A stretch of 64,000 bases of DNA from DASZIT01 sp963819695 (lineage in GTDB: Bacteria; Actinomycetota; Acidimicrobiia; Acidimicrobiales; RAAP-2): the NCBI GenBank assembly GCA_963819695.1, contig CAWFXD010000001.1, positions 1,736,001 through 1,800,000 of the forward strand, written 5' to 3'. Below, one piece after another: positions 8,175 through 17,159 of the stretch; within the stretch, counting starts at the first letter, position 1, and each line of letters opens with the position of its first letter. Under the pieces are notes generated by a model. The model was given only the letters and a program-made list of their open reading frames with translations. It searched no databases and was not told where the DNA came from. A program made the translations under genes and the position numbers.

Positions 8175-8204
8175 CGATACGCCACAGGTCCCTGAGGTCG
8201 TCAA
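8175..8204 (-). promoter_or_regulatory. Candidate sigma-70-like promoter for the leader/DUF4193 transcript
   Basis: On the minus strand TTGACG (8204-8199) and GTATCG (8180-8175) are separated by 18 bases; shifting one base gives TATCGT. The start site would fall near 8168, about 85 bases before the first 12-bp arm of the nested repeat. The -10 match is moderate. Confidence 0.35.
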
Positions 8205-8250
8205 ACCATAAACGTAGGCCGTGACCAGGTCGAACTTTTAAGTTCCCAGG

Positions 8251-9909
8251 TCAGGGAGGTGAAGTAATTCTGTCGGCGGCGTGCAGCCCGCGCTTGTGTT
8301 CCGCCCGCCGCTCCGAATCCAATCGCTCCAGATCCCGAGCGCCGTAGTCGACGTAGGACATCGCCTCGGCCAGGACCCGGTGTCCGGCCTGGTCAGCGAT
8401 GAGCCGGTGCATCTCCTGGGCCACCCAGCGATAGGTGGGATGGCCCTGGTCGCCGGATCGGAGCTCGGTCACGTGCATGGCCTCCCGGGCGTTCATCTGC
8501 ATCGAGTAGCGGATCCGGAAGGCCAGCGCCACCGCGTAGGCGGACTCCTGGGGGAACCCCGGGGCCAGGGTGGCGTAGAGGTCACGGGAGCGCTCCATCG
8601 ACGCGGTATAGGCCGCCGCGACCCCCGCCTCCTGCACCGTCTCGGGAACCTCGTAGCCGAGGGAGGGGCCCAGCGACTGCCATTCGATGGTCAGCATCCG
8701 GTGGCGTTGCAGATCGCGAAACGCTCCGTAGTCGCTCACCACGTCGAACCGGTAGCCGGTTCGCTCGAAGGCCCGCCCCGGCCGGTGACGACGGTTGGTG
8801 CGGTCGCCCACGTAGGCGCGCAGCAACGCCCGGCGATCCTCGGCTCCCAGCCGCTCGACCCGCTTCCGCACCTCTTCCTCAGATCGGTTGGTGAGTGGCG
8901 CGCAGATGGCGGTGATCACCTTCTCCTCGCCGTCGGGATCGAAGTCGACCAGGGCAACCGAGGCCGATCCCGAGGGACCGTGCACCGGTCCGTCCTCGTC
9001 CTGGCACAGATCGGGGAACAGGGTCTCCACCACACGCCCGGTCTCGGCCTGAGTCTTCTGCAGATACGCCGACCACGCGCCTCCGCGTTCGGGGAGGTCG
9101 ACCCGCTGCAGAAACGACGGGATCACCTTGCGGAGCTCGTCGAGCATCATCTCTCCGTAGCGCCGCGCCTCGGGAAGCGGATGGGCTCGCATCCGCAGCA
9201 AGAGCATCTCGTAGGACTGCCCGGTGCCGTAGACCCCGACGTTGGAGAGCGATCCGGCCGGGAGCAGGCCGCGGAGGGAGTCGAGGGCCTTGGCCTTCAC
9301 CGCCTGGCGGTGGACGAAGTCGGAGTCACCCGCCTGGCGCGGATGTCGCTTGGCCAGCCACAACTGGATTTCGGCCAGGAGCTCACCGTAGGTGTCGAAC
9401 ATGCGATCCATGTCGCCCACGTACCGGGCGCCCAGCGGGGAGTCGAGCAGGCCGGGGTCCCGGTAGTACCGGTAGTGCCCGGTGGTGAGCCGGCTGTCGT
9501 AGCCGATGTACCGGGTCGACTGCTCGAGGTAGGCCATCAACCGCCCCCACTCGAGAACCTTGGTCAGGACGTTGGAGGCCTGCTCGCAGGCCAGGTGCAC
9601 CCCGCCCAGTTGGGCCACCGAGTCGTCGCCGTACTCGAAGAACACCTTTTCGTAGAGCTGCTCGGCCCGTTCGACACCGACGGTGGCGTCCACCGTGGCG
9701 TCACCGGAGATGTCCAGTTCGCCGACGAACTCGTCCAGAAACAGGCGCCTCAGGCTCTTCGGCGACCGCGAATACCGGGCAAACAAGGCCCCTTTGACCA
9801 CTTCAGGCAGGTTGACCAGGGCAAATACCGGTAGATCGAGGTTGGTGACGTACCGGCGGAGAATGTCTTCCTCGTCAGCAGTGAAGGATTCGACGGCGTA
9901 AGGGAGCAT
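8251..9909 (-). CDS. ThyX-like protein with two tandem thymidylate-synthase-complementing domains
   Basis: 552 aa, about twice the length of a normal FAD-dependent thymidylate synthase ThyX. The first half has a ThyX-like segment, with GDDSVAQLGGVHLACEQAS aligned to the usual substrate-binding helix and EWGRLMAYLEQSTRY in place of the RHRxxSxxxxSxRY signature (WGR at 121-123 for RHR). The second half has DYGAFRDLQRHRMLTIEW, with RHR at 402-404 but not the S-x-R-Y part. ThyX active sites lie between subunits of a tetramer, so a fused pseudo-dimer could assemble one. Whether it makes dTMP is unproven. A TAGTGT -10 candidate is 9 bases upstream of the ATG, within the end of helY. Confidence 0.75.
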   Translation of the reverse strand: MLPYAVESFTADEEDILRRYVTNLDLPVFALVNLPEVVKGALFARYSRSPKSLRRLFLDEFVGELDISGDATVDATVGVERAEQLYEKVFFEYGDDSVAQLGGVHLACEQASNVLTKVLEWGRLMAYLEQSTRYIGYDSRLTTGHYRYYRDPGLLDSPLGARYVGDMDRMFDTYGELLAEIQLWLAKRHPRQAGDSDFVHRQAVKAKALDSLRGLLPAGSLSNVGVYGTGQSYEMLLLRMRAHPLPEARRYGEMMLDELRKVIPSFLQRVDLPERGGAWSAYLQKTQAETGRVVETLFPDLCQDEDGPVHGPSGSASVALVDFDPDGEEKVITAICAPLTNRSEEEVRKRVERLGAEDRRALLRAYVGDRTNRRHRPGRAFERTGYRFDVVSDYGAFRDLQRHRMLTIEWQSLGPSLGYEVPETVQEAGVAAAYTASMERSRDLYATLAPGFPQESAYAVALAFRIRYSMQMNAREAMHVTELRSGDQGHPTYRWVAQEMHRLIADQAGHRVLAEAMSYVDYGARDLERLDSERRAEHKRGLHAADRITSPP

Positions 9910-9921
9910 GCCCGGATCACA

Positions 9922-11991
9922 CTACGACCGGGCTGGCATGTCAGGCGCGGACCCCACCGGAACAGGATCATCGGCGGCCACCACCCCGCGCCGCATCAGG
10001 TCCACGGCCAGGGTTGCCGCCTCCGCGGTGTCCGGATCCGGCGCCACCTGGGCCAGTTGGCGCATCAGGTCGATCAGCTGCCGGATGTTCCTCACGAAGT
10101 CCCCCGGGGCCAGGTCGTTGTTCCGGAGGACGGAGGACAGCAGTCCGCCCTGGGCCCAGGCCACCGCCGAGCGGGCCAGGCCCGTATCCGGCCGCCGGGT
10201 CCGCCGGAGGCCGTGCTTGCGCTCCTCGGCCCTGAGCTCGCCGGCCAGGGCTTCGAGGGCGGCCAGTCGTTCCACCACCTGCCGCTGCCGGGGACCGGGC
10301 GGGTCCTCCTCGGCCCGCCGAGCCTCAAAGGTGAGTCCGGAGGCCACTCCGGCCAGGGACGCCGGTTCCAGCCCGTCGAAGAGGCCGGCCCGCAGCGCCT
10401 CGGAGACCAGCAGGTCCGACTCGTGGTAGATGCCGGCCAGCACCTGGCCGGCGGCGGTGACCCGCCACCCGTCGATGTAGCCACGGGACTCCAGCACGGC
10501 CAGGCGGCGGTCGAGCTGGGCGGGAAGCGACAACGACCCCGGGGGTGCCTGCCACTGCCCGTAGGAGGCGGCCAGCAGGTCGTGGGCCGCCTCCCGGTCC
10601 CACCGCCTGACCAGGTTGACGGCCAGGTTGTAGGTGGGATGGAAGGACGAGACCAGATCCGGTGGCTCGGCCAGGGCGGTGGCGGCCACCGCCGCGAAGG
10701 TGGTGGCTTGCGACCAGAGCACCACCGCGTGGCCCACGGTGTCGATCCCCCGCCGTCCGGCCCGGCCGGTCAGCTGCTGGTACTCCCCGGCGGTCAGCGC
10801 CGAAGTGTCGCTGCCCCGGAACTTGGCGAACCGCTCCACCACCACCGTGCGGGCCGGCATGTTGATCCCGAGGGCCAGGGTCTCGGTGGCGAAGACCAAT
10901 TTGAGGAGTCCTTCCGAGAAGCAGCGCTCCACCGCCTGGCGGAAGGCCGGCACCAGGCCGGCATGGTGCGGGGCGATTCCGGCCTCCAGGGCCGCTGACC
11001 ACGGCCCGTAGCCGAGGGCACCGAGATCGTCGTCGGACAGCCGTTCCACCGACTCCTCGGTGAGTTGGCGGATCCGCACCCGCTCCTCGGGGGTGGTGAG
11101 CCGGACGCCGTCCTGGAGACACTGCCGGGTGGCGTCGTCACAGGCGGCGCGGGAGAAGATGAAGGTGATGGCGGGCAGCATGCCGGCATCGGCGAGATAG
11201 TCGGCCATCTCGGTGCGACGGGGGGTCCGGAAACGGTGGCGGGTATTGCGTTGCCGGCGCTGATCGAGACGCAATCCGTCGGGATTGGGTTTCCCCTGGC
11301 GCAGGAGCGGGAGCACGGTGATCCGGTGGCTCCCCCGTTCGGCCACCGCGTAATGGTGCTGGAGGGTGACCGGCCGGTGGGTCTCGGTCACCACGTGGGT
11401 GGTCCCCCGTACCGACGACAGCCAGGCCCCGAAGTCCGCGGAGTTGTTGACGGTGGCCGACAAGCTGACGAATCTCACCCGGGGTGGGGTCAGCACCAGC
11501 ACCTCCTCCCACACCGAACCGCGATAGGGATCCTGGAGGTAGTGCACCTCGTCGAGGACGATGACATCCAACCCGTCGAGCATCGAGGAGTTGGAGAACA
11601 GCATGTTCCGGAGAACCTCGGTGGTCATCACCACGATGGAGGCCTGGGCATGGTGGGAGATGTCCCCGGTCAGCAGGCCCACCCGATCGGCTCCGTAGCG
11701 GTCCGACAACTCGGAGAACTTCTGGTTGGACAGGGCCTTGATCGGGGTGGTGTAGAAGGCCTTGGCCCCCTTGGCCAGGGCGGTGGCCGCCGCATAGTCG
11801 GCGATGATGGTCTTCCCCGACCCGGTCGGAGCCGACACCAGCACGGACTCCCCCCGGTCGATGGCATCCATCGCCTCGTGCTGGAAGGGATCGAGGGGAA
11901 AGCCGAGACCGGCCTCGAACCGGTCCCGCAGCCGGCCCGCATCGACCCGGTCGTCCCCGTCCCGGCCCCCGTCCCGCCCGGGAGCCGTCAA
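9922..11991 (-). CDS. helY: Ski2-like superfamily 2 helicase HelY
   Basis: 689 aa, shorter than the roughly 900 aa of mycobacterial HelY. Walker A is APTGSGKT (54-61), the DEVH box is VIVLDEVHYL (147-150), with motif III SLSAT and a motif VI-like region TGRAGRRGID, all features of Ski2/Mtr4-type RNA helicases. The start is TTG at 11991, overlapping the tatC stop as TTGA, so translation is coupled. The tatB-tatC-helY order is the usual actinobacterial arrangement. Probable role is RNA unwinding in processing or decay; the substrate is not known. Confidence 0.9.
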   Translation of the reverse strand: MTAPGRDGGRDGDDRVDAGRLRDRFEAGLGFPLDPFQHEAMDAIDRGESVLVSAPTGSGKTIIADYAAATALAKGAKAFYTTPIKALSNQKFSELSDRYGADRVGLLTGDISHHAQASIVVMTTEVLRNMLFSNSSMLDGLDVIVLDEVHYLQDPYRGSVWEEVLVLTPPRVRFVSLSATVNNSADFGAWLSSVRGTTHVVTETHRPVTLQHHYAVAERGSHRITVLPLLRQGKPNPDGLRLDQRRQRNTRHRFRTPRRTEMADYLADAGMLPAITFIFSRAACDDATRQCLQDGVRLTTPEERVRIRQLTEESVERLSDDDLGALGYGPWSAALEAGIAPHHAGLVPAFRQAVERCFSEGLLKLVFATETLALGINMPARTVVVERFAKFRGSDTSALTAGEYQQLTGRAGRRGIDTVGHAVVLWSQATTFAAVAATALAEPPDLVSSFHPTYNLAVNLVRRWDREAAHDLLAASYGQWQAPPGSLSLPAQLDRRLAVLESRGYIDGWRVTAAGQVLAGIYHESDLLVSEALRAGLFDGLEPASLAGVASGLTFEARRAEEDPPGPRQRQVVERLAALEALAGELRAEERKHGLRRTRRPDTGLARSAVAWAQGGLLSSVLRNNDLAPGDFVRNIRQLIDLMRQLAQVAPDPDTAEAATLAVDLMRRGVVAADDPVPVGSAPDMPARS

Positions 11992-12737
11992 CGGTTGAGA
12001 AGCTTACCGATGACGATCGACAGCTCGTAGAACAGGTAGAGCGGAATGGCCATCGCCATCATCGAGAACGGGTCGGAGCTCGGGGTGACCACCCCGGCCA
12101 CCACCACGATCAGCACGATGGCCCACCGGCGCCAGGAGGACAGCTGTCTGGGGGTCAGGACGCCGGCGATCTCCAACGACACCAGCAGTACCGGGAACTC
12201 GAAGGTGAGGCCGAACACGGTCATCAACAGGACGATGAGGCTCAGGTACTTGGTCGGGTCGAGAATCTGGTTGAGGCTGGGGCCCCCGACCGAGTCCAGA
12301 AACCGGAGGGCGTGGGGGAAGGTCACATACGCCACCAGGCAGCCGATGGCAAACAGCAGGATCGAGGCGGCGATGAAGGGAATCGCGTACTTCTTCTCCT
12401 TCGGGTTCAATCCCGGGGTGATGAAGCGCCACAACTCCCACAGCAGGACCGGCGATGCCGCGAACAGGCCGCCGTAGGCGGAGATCTTCACCCGGAGGGA
12501 CAGACCGTCGAGTGGCCCGGTGATGTAGAAGGCGCAGTGGTGGGGGGCGGCCTGGCAGTACGGCTCCTTCAGAAAGGCGAGGATCGGGTTGTAGACGATG
12601 AAGGCCACGGTGGCGGCCACGATGAAAGCCACCGCGCAGACCAGCACCCGGCGGCGGAGCTCGCCGAGGTGCTCCGCCAGCGTCATCGCATCGGGCCGGG
12701 CCCGGGTCTCGTTGCGTCGCTTCAGGCTGATAGCCAT
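11988..12737 (-). CDS. tatC: Sec-independent protein translocase subunit TatC
   Basis: 249 aa with six hydrophobic segments, the TatC N-terminal motif LAEHLGELRRRV that forms part of the twin-arginine signal receptor, and the FxxxFExP signature seen as FGLTFEFPVLL. TatC binds RR signal peptides and, with TatA/B-type subunits, exports folded proteins. It follows tatB on the same strand 43 bases downstream and overlaps the helY start by four bases. Confidence 0.96.
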   Translation of the reverse strand: MAISLKRRNETRARPDAMTLAEHLGELRRRVLVCAVAFIVAATVAFIVYNPILAFLKEPYCQAAPHHCAFYITGPLDGLSLRVKISAYGGLFAASPVLLWELWRFITPGLNPKEKKYAIPFIAASILLFAIGCLVAYVTFPHALRFLDSVGGPSLNQILDPTKYLSLIVLLMTVFGLTFEFPVLLVSLEIAGVLTPRQLSSWRRWAIVLIVVVAGVVTPSSDPFSMMAMAIPLYLFYELSIVIGKLLNR

Positions 12738-12780
12738 CGTGTTCGTCCTCGAGCCGCCGGTGGTCGGTGATCTGGGTTGA

Positions 12781-13251
12781 CTAGTTCATGCCCGGGTCGT
12801 CGGGTACCTCGACGCCGGACACCCGCACCTGGTGAACCACCCCGGTCGAGCCGGGTGGCGGGACGCCCGCGACTCCCGGGCCGTCTTCATCGACCTTCAC
12901 GGTTCCGGCCGGTCGGTTGCCGTTGCCCGACGGTTGCACCCCGTCTCCGAACGCCGTCACCGATTCGGAGCCGTCGGTCGGTAGCGAAGTCGCGGCGTTC
13001 TCCGATTCATGGGCATCGGCCAGGTCCCCCAGGAACGACAGGGGCGACCTCACCGCCTGGGCGATCTTGTCGGTCGACGGCAGGTCGGGGAACGAACCCC
13101 GGACGTCGGTCTCCAGCCGTGCCCGGAACTTACGGAAATCCCCCCACAGCCCTCCGATCTGCTTGGCCACCTTGGGCAGCTTGTCGGGTCCGAGGACCAC
13201 CAGGGCGACCACCAGGATGACCAGGATCTTGGCGGGACTGAGGAACGGCAC
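12781..13251 (-). CDS. tatB: TatA/TatB family translocase subunit
   Basis: 156 aa from GTG 13251, chosen because TatB proteins begin directly with the membrane helix (here PFLSPAKILVILVVALVVLG, then PDKLPKVAKQIG); the frame is open to 13311. The short helix, hinge FGP-type sequence (LGPDKLP) and amphipathic helix (WGDFRKFRARLE) are diagnostic. The acidic C-terminal tail (residues 60-156) is TatB-like in length. No separate TatA is visible in the window. Confidence 0.88.
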   Translation of the reverse strand: MPFLSPAKILVILVVALVVLGPDKLPKVAKQIGGLWGDFRKFRARLETDVRGSFPDLPSTDKIAQAVRSPLSFLGDLADAHESENAATSLPTDGSESVTAFGDGVQPSGNGNRPAGTVKVDEDGPGVAGVPPPGSTGVVHQVRVSGVEVPDDPGMN

Positions 13252-13355
13252 GTCATCGAGTGTACCGGCGCCCACCCGGGTCGGTGGGGCGGACGGCCGC
13301 CGAGGCCCCACCGGTCCCGGCCGGCGTCAGGCACCGCCTCCCGACCCGGGGCGGC

Positions 13356-13979
13356 TCACAGGCCCTTGATCCGGCTGACTGGCCACACCACGGCCACCGC
13401 CCGGCCCACGATGAGGGATTTCGAGATGGGGCCGAAGAAACGGCTGTCCTCCGAGTCGGTCCGGTTGTCGCCCATCACGTAGTACTCCCCGGGGGGGATC
13501 TTCACCGGGCCGGGCATATTGAATTGCGGATGGGCGTCGGAGGCCAACGGGCCGGTGAAGTCCTGGGGCCCGGGCGGGAGCCAGTTCACCGACAGCAGCT
13601 TGCCGTTGATGTAGATCTTGCCGTTCACCGAGGAGATGGTCTCTCCGGGCAGGCCCACCACCCGTTTCACCAGATCCGAGTAGTTCTGCGACTCGAGCGG
13701 CGGGCGCTTGAACACCACGATGTCGCCCCGGTGGACATCGTGGAAGTCGTAGCTGAGCTTGTTGACGATGATCCGGTCACCGACGTGAAGGGTGGGAAGC
13801 ATCGACCCCGACGGGATCGAGAAGGTCTGGATCACGAACGTGCGCAGCACGAACGTGAACCCGACCACCAACACCAGGATGATCGCCCACTCGATCAACC
13901 ACCGCCCGAGCGACCCCGACTTCTTGCTGGGTGGTTCGCTGGACGTCGGCGTCTCCGTCTCCGAGGTTTCAATAGCCAC
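13356..13979 (-). CDS. lepB: Signal peptidase I
   Basis: 207 aa from GTG 13979. One N-terminal transmembrane helix (about 27-46) precedes the catalytic serine box SIPSGSMLPTL (S59), the lysine box DLVKRVVGLPGE (K105) and the C-terminal GDNRTDSEDSRFFGPI box. It cleaves Sec and Tat signal peptides on the outer face of the membrane, fitting its place beside tatBC. A TAGGGT hexamer at 13989-13994 is a plausible -10 element 9 bases upstream. Confidence 0.95.
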   Translation of the reverse strand: MAIETSETETPTSSEPPSKKSGSLGRWLIEWAIILVLVVGFTFVLRTFVIQTFSIPSGSMLPTLHVGDRIIVNKLSYDFHDVHRGDIVVFKRPPLESQNYSDLVKRVVGLPGETISSVNGKIYINGKLLSVNWLPPGPQDFTGPLASDAHPQFNMPGPVKIPPGEYYVMGDNRTDSEDSRFFGPISKSLIVGRAVAVVWPVSRIKGL

Positions 13980-14015
13980 AATCGGTGGACCCTACTGCAC
14001 GGTCACCCGCACCTC

Positions 14016-15374
14016 TCACAATCCGGCGATCAATTTGTCCACCCGGTCGTCCTTGGACTTGAACGGGTCCTTCAGCAGCACCGTCCGTTGGGCCTGGTCA
14101 TTGAGCTTCAGATGGACCCAGTCGACGGTGAAGTCCCGCCGCCGTTCCTTGGCCCGGCGCACGAATTCACCCCGGAGCCGGGCCCGGGTGGTCTGGGGCG
14201 GCGTCGACATGGCCGTGGCGATGTCGGCGTCGTCGCAGATCCGATCGAGCTGGTCGTGGCGCTGCAGCCGGTAGTACAGCCCCCGGTTGCGGTCCACATC
14301 GTGGTACTGAAGGTCGAGCAGTGATACCGCCGGGCTGTTGAGCGGGATCCGGTGCCGATGTCGGTAGCTGTCGATCAGCCGGTACTTGGCCACCCAGTCG
14401 CACTCCCGGTGGAGGGACAGCGGATCGGACCCCAGGCCTTTGAGGCAGTGCTCCCACATGTCGAGGGCCCGGTCCTCCTGGGGGGAGAGGCCCTGGCGAT
14501 CGCGGTACTTCAGAGCCCGCTGGAGGTACTCCGCCTGCATGTCCAGCGCGCTCATCTCCCGGCCATTGGCCAGCCGCACCGTCCGCCGGCAGGTGATGTC
14601 ATGGCTGATCTCCCGGATGGCCCGGATCGGGTTCTCGAGGGTGAGGTCGGGCAGCACGGTGGCCGGATCCTCCAGCATCCGCAGCATGATGCTGGTGGTC
14701 CCCACCTTCAGGAAGGTGGCGTACTCGCTCATATTGGAGTCGCCCACGATCACGTGGAGCCTCCGGTACTTCTCGGCATCGGAGTGGGGCTCGTCGCGGG
14801 TGTTGATGATCGGCCGGCTCCGGGTGGTGGCCGACGACACGCCCTCCCAGATGTGCTCGGCCCGCTGGCTCAGGCAGAACACCGCGCCCCGGGCGGTCTG
14901 CAGCACCTTCCCGGCACCGGCGTAGATCTGGCGGCTGACCAGAAACGGGATCAGCACTTCGGTGTAGTGGGCGAAGTCGTCCCGCCGGCTGGTCAGATAA
15001 TTCTCGTGGCAACCGTAGGAATTGCCCGCCGAGTCGGTGTTGTTCTTGAACAGGTAGATGTCGCCCCGGATGCCCTCCTCCTGGAGGCGGGTCTCCGCCC
15101 CGTCCACCAACGACGACAGGATCCACTCCCCCGCCTTGTCGTGGACCACCAGCTCGGCGATGTCGTCGCACTCCGGGGTGGCGTACTCGGGATGGCTGCC
15201 CACGTCGAGGTAGAGGCGCGCACCGTTCTCGAGGAAGACGTTGGACGACCGGCCCCAGCTGACCACCCGACGGAAGAGGTAGCGGGCGACTTCGTCGGGG
15301 CTCAGCCGACGCTGCCCGCGGAGCGTGCAGGTGACCCCGTACTCGTTCTCCAAGCCGAAAATGCGCTTGTCCAT
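14016..15374 (-). CDS. pafA: Pup--protein ligase PafA
   Basis: 452 aa from ATG 15374, the usual PafA length; a longer frame to 15398 is not needed, because a TACCGT -10 hexamer ends 6 bases before this ATG (leaderless start). The glutamine-synthetase-like ATP-grasp fold is shown by FGLENEYGVTC, the metal/ATP site EYATPECDD and RLHVIVGDSNMSEYA. PafA uses ATP to join the C-terminal glutamate of Pup to substrate lysines. It lies just before prcA on the same strand, separated by lepB from the tat genes. Confidence 0.96.
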   Translation of the reverse strand: MDKRIFGLENEYGVTCTLRGQRRLSPDEVARYLFRRVVSWGRSSNVFLENGARLYLDVGSHPEYATPECDDIAELVVHDKAGEWILSSLVDGAETRLQEEGIRGDIYLFKNNTDSAGNSYGCHENYLTSRRDDFAHYTEVLIPFLVSRQIYAGAGKVLQTARGAVFCLSQRAEHIWEGVSSATTRSRPIINTRDEPHSDAEKYRRLHVIVGDSNMSEYATFLKVGTTSIMLRMLEDPATVLPDLTLENPIRAIREISHDITCRRTVRLANGREMSALDMQAEYLQRALKYRDRQGLSPQEDRALDMWEHCLKGLGSDPLSLHRECDWVAKYRLIDSYRHRHRIPLNSPAVSLLDLQYHDVDRNRGLYYRLQRHDQLDRICDDADIATAMSTPPQTTRARLRGEFVRRAKERRRDFTVDWVHLKLNDQAQRTVLLKDPFKSKDDRVDKLIAGL

Positions 15375-15445
15375 GCCCTCACGGTACCCCGCGGCCACCG
15401 GATCTCCGTGGAGAGGCCGATCACCGGGGTTCCCCGGCCCTCACC

Positions 15446-16123
15446 TCAGGCGAGCAGGCCGTCCAGTTCGCCGTTCAACAGCCGGTGGAAGGCCCGCCGT
15501 CCGTTCCCCTCGGCCAGCACCGCCACCTCCAGGTCCTTGCCGGCCAGGGTCCGTTCCTCTCCGGCCAGCGCCCCCACCGCGGCTTGCAGCGCGGCCGAGA
15601 GGGTCCAGTTCTCCGTCCAGGCGGATTCCACCTTCTCGGCGATGGACTCGGTCTCCCCACCCAGCACCGCGTAGCGGTCCTCGTCGGTGATGGTTCCCTC
15701 GTAGGCGATGTGGTACAGCTGGTGCGGATGCTGATCGGTGCCGAGCTCGGCCACCAGGATCTCGACCTCCAGCGGCTTCATCTCATGGGTGAAGACCTGT
15801 CCGAGGTACTGGGCGTAAAGGTTGGCCAACGACCGGGCGTCGACATCCTCTCGGCTGTAGGCGTAGCCCTTGGTGTCGGCGTGGCGGACCCCCGACACCC
15901 GCAGCTGGTCGAACTCGTTGTACTTCCCGACCCCGGCGAAGGCAATCCGGTCGTAGATCTCACTGATCTTGTGGAGGGTCCGGGACGGGTTCTCGGCCAC
16001 GATCACGATCCCCTGGTCGTAGACGCTGGCGATCAGCGAACGGCCCCGGGCGATTCCCTTTTGGGCGTACTCGGCCCGATCCTTCATGACCTGTTCGGGG
16101 GCCACGTAGTACGGCATGGTCAT
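15446..16123 (-). CDS. prcA: 20S proteasome alpha subunit
   Basis: 225 aa. The N-terminal alpha-subunit helix (YVAPEQVMKDRAEYAQKGIARG) forms the gate region of the ring, and the rest is the Ntn fold without a catalytic Thr. It overlaps the prcB stop by four bases (ATGA), so the two rings are made together. The alpha rings dock the Arc ATPase whose C-terminal tail inserts between subunits. Confidence 0.96.
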   Translation of the reverse strand: MTMPYYVAPEQVMKDRAEYAQKGIARGRSLIASVYDQGIVIVAENPSRTLHKISEIYDRIAFAGVGKYNEFDQLRVSGVRHADTKGYAYSREDVDARSLANLYAQYLGQVFTHEMKPLEVEILVAELGTDQHPHQLYHIAYEGTITDEDRYAVLGGETESIAEKVESAWTENWTLSAALQAAVGALAGEERTLAGKDLEVAVLAEGNGRRAFHRLLNGELDGLLA

Positions 16124-16941
16124 GATTCGCGACCCTCCGCCCGTCGACGCTCGATCAAATTGGCGAACCGCAGGGCGACGTCCTCCTCGGGCACCTCCTG
16201 GTAGCCGTCGGCGGTGACGGTGGCCACCAGCGGGTAGATGCCCCGCACCAGGTCGGGCCCGCCGGTGGCCGAATCCTCGTCGGCCGCCTCGTAGAGCGAC
16301 TGGATGGCCAGCTCCACCGCGTCGTCCCGGGCCATGCCCACCCGGTACCCGAGCTTGATGGTGGTCCGGGCATCGCGACCGCCCGAGCCAGTGGCGTTGT
16401 GCTCGGTCTCCTCGTAGTGCCCGCCGGTGACGTCGTAGGTGAAGATGCGCCCGGTGCCCCGGGCCAGGTCGTAGCCGGCGAAGAGTGGGACCACCGCCAG
16501 ACCCTGCATGGCCATCGGGAGGTGCTCCCGGACCATCTGGCTCAGCTGGTTGGCCTTCCCCTCGAGGCTGAGTACCACTCCTTCCACCTTCTCGTAGTGC
16601 TCGAGCTGGGTCTGGAACAGCCGGACCATCTCGACGGCCGGGCCGGCGGCACCGGCGATGGCCACCGCCGAGTAGCGGTCGGCCGGAAACACCTTCTCCA
16701 TCGCCCGGTGGGCAATGGCGTGGCCTTCGGTGGCCCGCCGGTCTCCGGCCATGACGATGCCGTCGACGAACCGGAGGGCGACCACCGTGGTGCCGTGGCG
16801 GTACTCCGGAATCGCCGGCGCGGCGCCGCCGGAGGCCCGGGCCCCTTCATGGGTGGCCGGTATCGGAACCTGGAGCCGACGGATGAGCCGGGCGAAGTTG
16901 GGCCCGGGATCGTCCAATGGGGTAAAGAACGGCAACGTCAC
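16120..16941 (-). CDS. prcB: 20S proteasome beta subunit (catalytic)
   Basis: 273 aa. A 50-residue propeptide ends HG, and autocleavage would expose T51 of TTVVALRFVDGIVMAGDRRA; the Asp and Lys partners lie in the following strands as in other PrcB. This is the N-terminal threonine protease of the proteasome core. It sits 5 bases after pup and overlaps prcA by four bases. Confidence 0.96.
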   Translation of the reverse strand: MTLPFFTPLDDPGPNFARLIRRLQVPIPATHEGARASGGAAPAIPEYRHGTTVVALRFVDGIVMAGDRRATEGHAIAHRAMEKVFPADRYSAVAIAGAAGPAVEMVRLFQTQLEHYEKVEGVVLSLEGKANQLSQMVREHLPMAMQGLAVVPLFAGYDLARGTGRIFTYDVTGGHYEETEHNATGSGGRDARTTIKLGYRVGMARDDAVELAIQSLYEAADEDSATGGPDLVRGIYPLVATVTADGYQEVPEEDVALRFANLIERRRAEGRES

Positions 16942-16946
16942 CGGGA

Positions 16947-17147
16947 CTACTCGCCGCCCTTCTGCACGTAATTGCGCACGAACTCCTCGGCGTTGTCCTC
17001 GAGCACCTCGTCGATCTCGTCGAGGAGGTCATCCAGCTCGGCCTTCAATTTCTCGCCCTTGTCCGACGTCGCCGGAACCTCTTCCACCGCCTCGTCCTTG
17101 GCGTGGTCGGTGCCACTGGTCTTCTTCTTCATTTCTCGTTCAGCCAT
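16947..17147 (-). CDS. pup: Prokaryotic ubiquitin-like protein Pup (C-terminal GGE form)
   Basis: 66 aa, acidic and mostly disordered, with a central helical segment (KLKAELDDLLDEIDEVLE) that binds the Arc coiled coil. The C-terminus is VQKGGE, so it already ends in glutamate and would not need the deamidation that GGQ-type Pup requires before ligation by PafA. It is followed by prcB and preceded by dop, 12 bases away. Confidence 0.97.
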   Translation of the reverse strand: MAEREMKKKTSGTDHAKDEAVEEVPATSDKGEKLKAELDDLLDEIDEVLEDNAEEFVRNYVQKGGE

Positions 17148-17159
17148 CTGCCACTCTCC

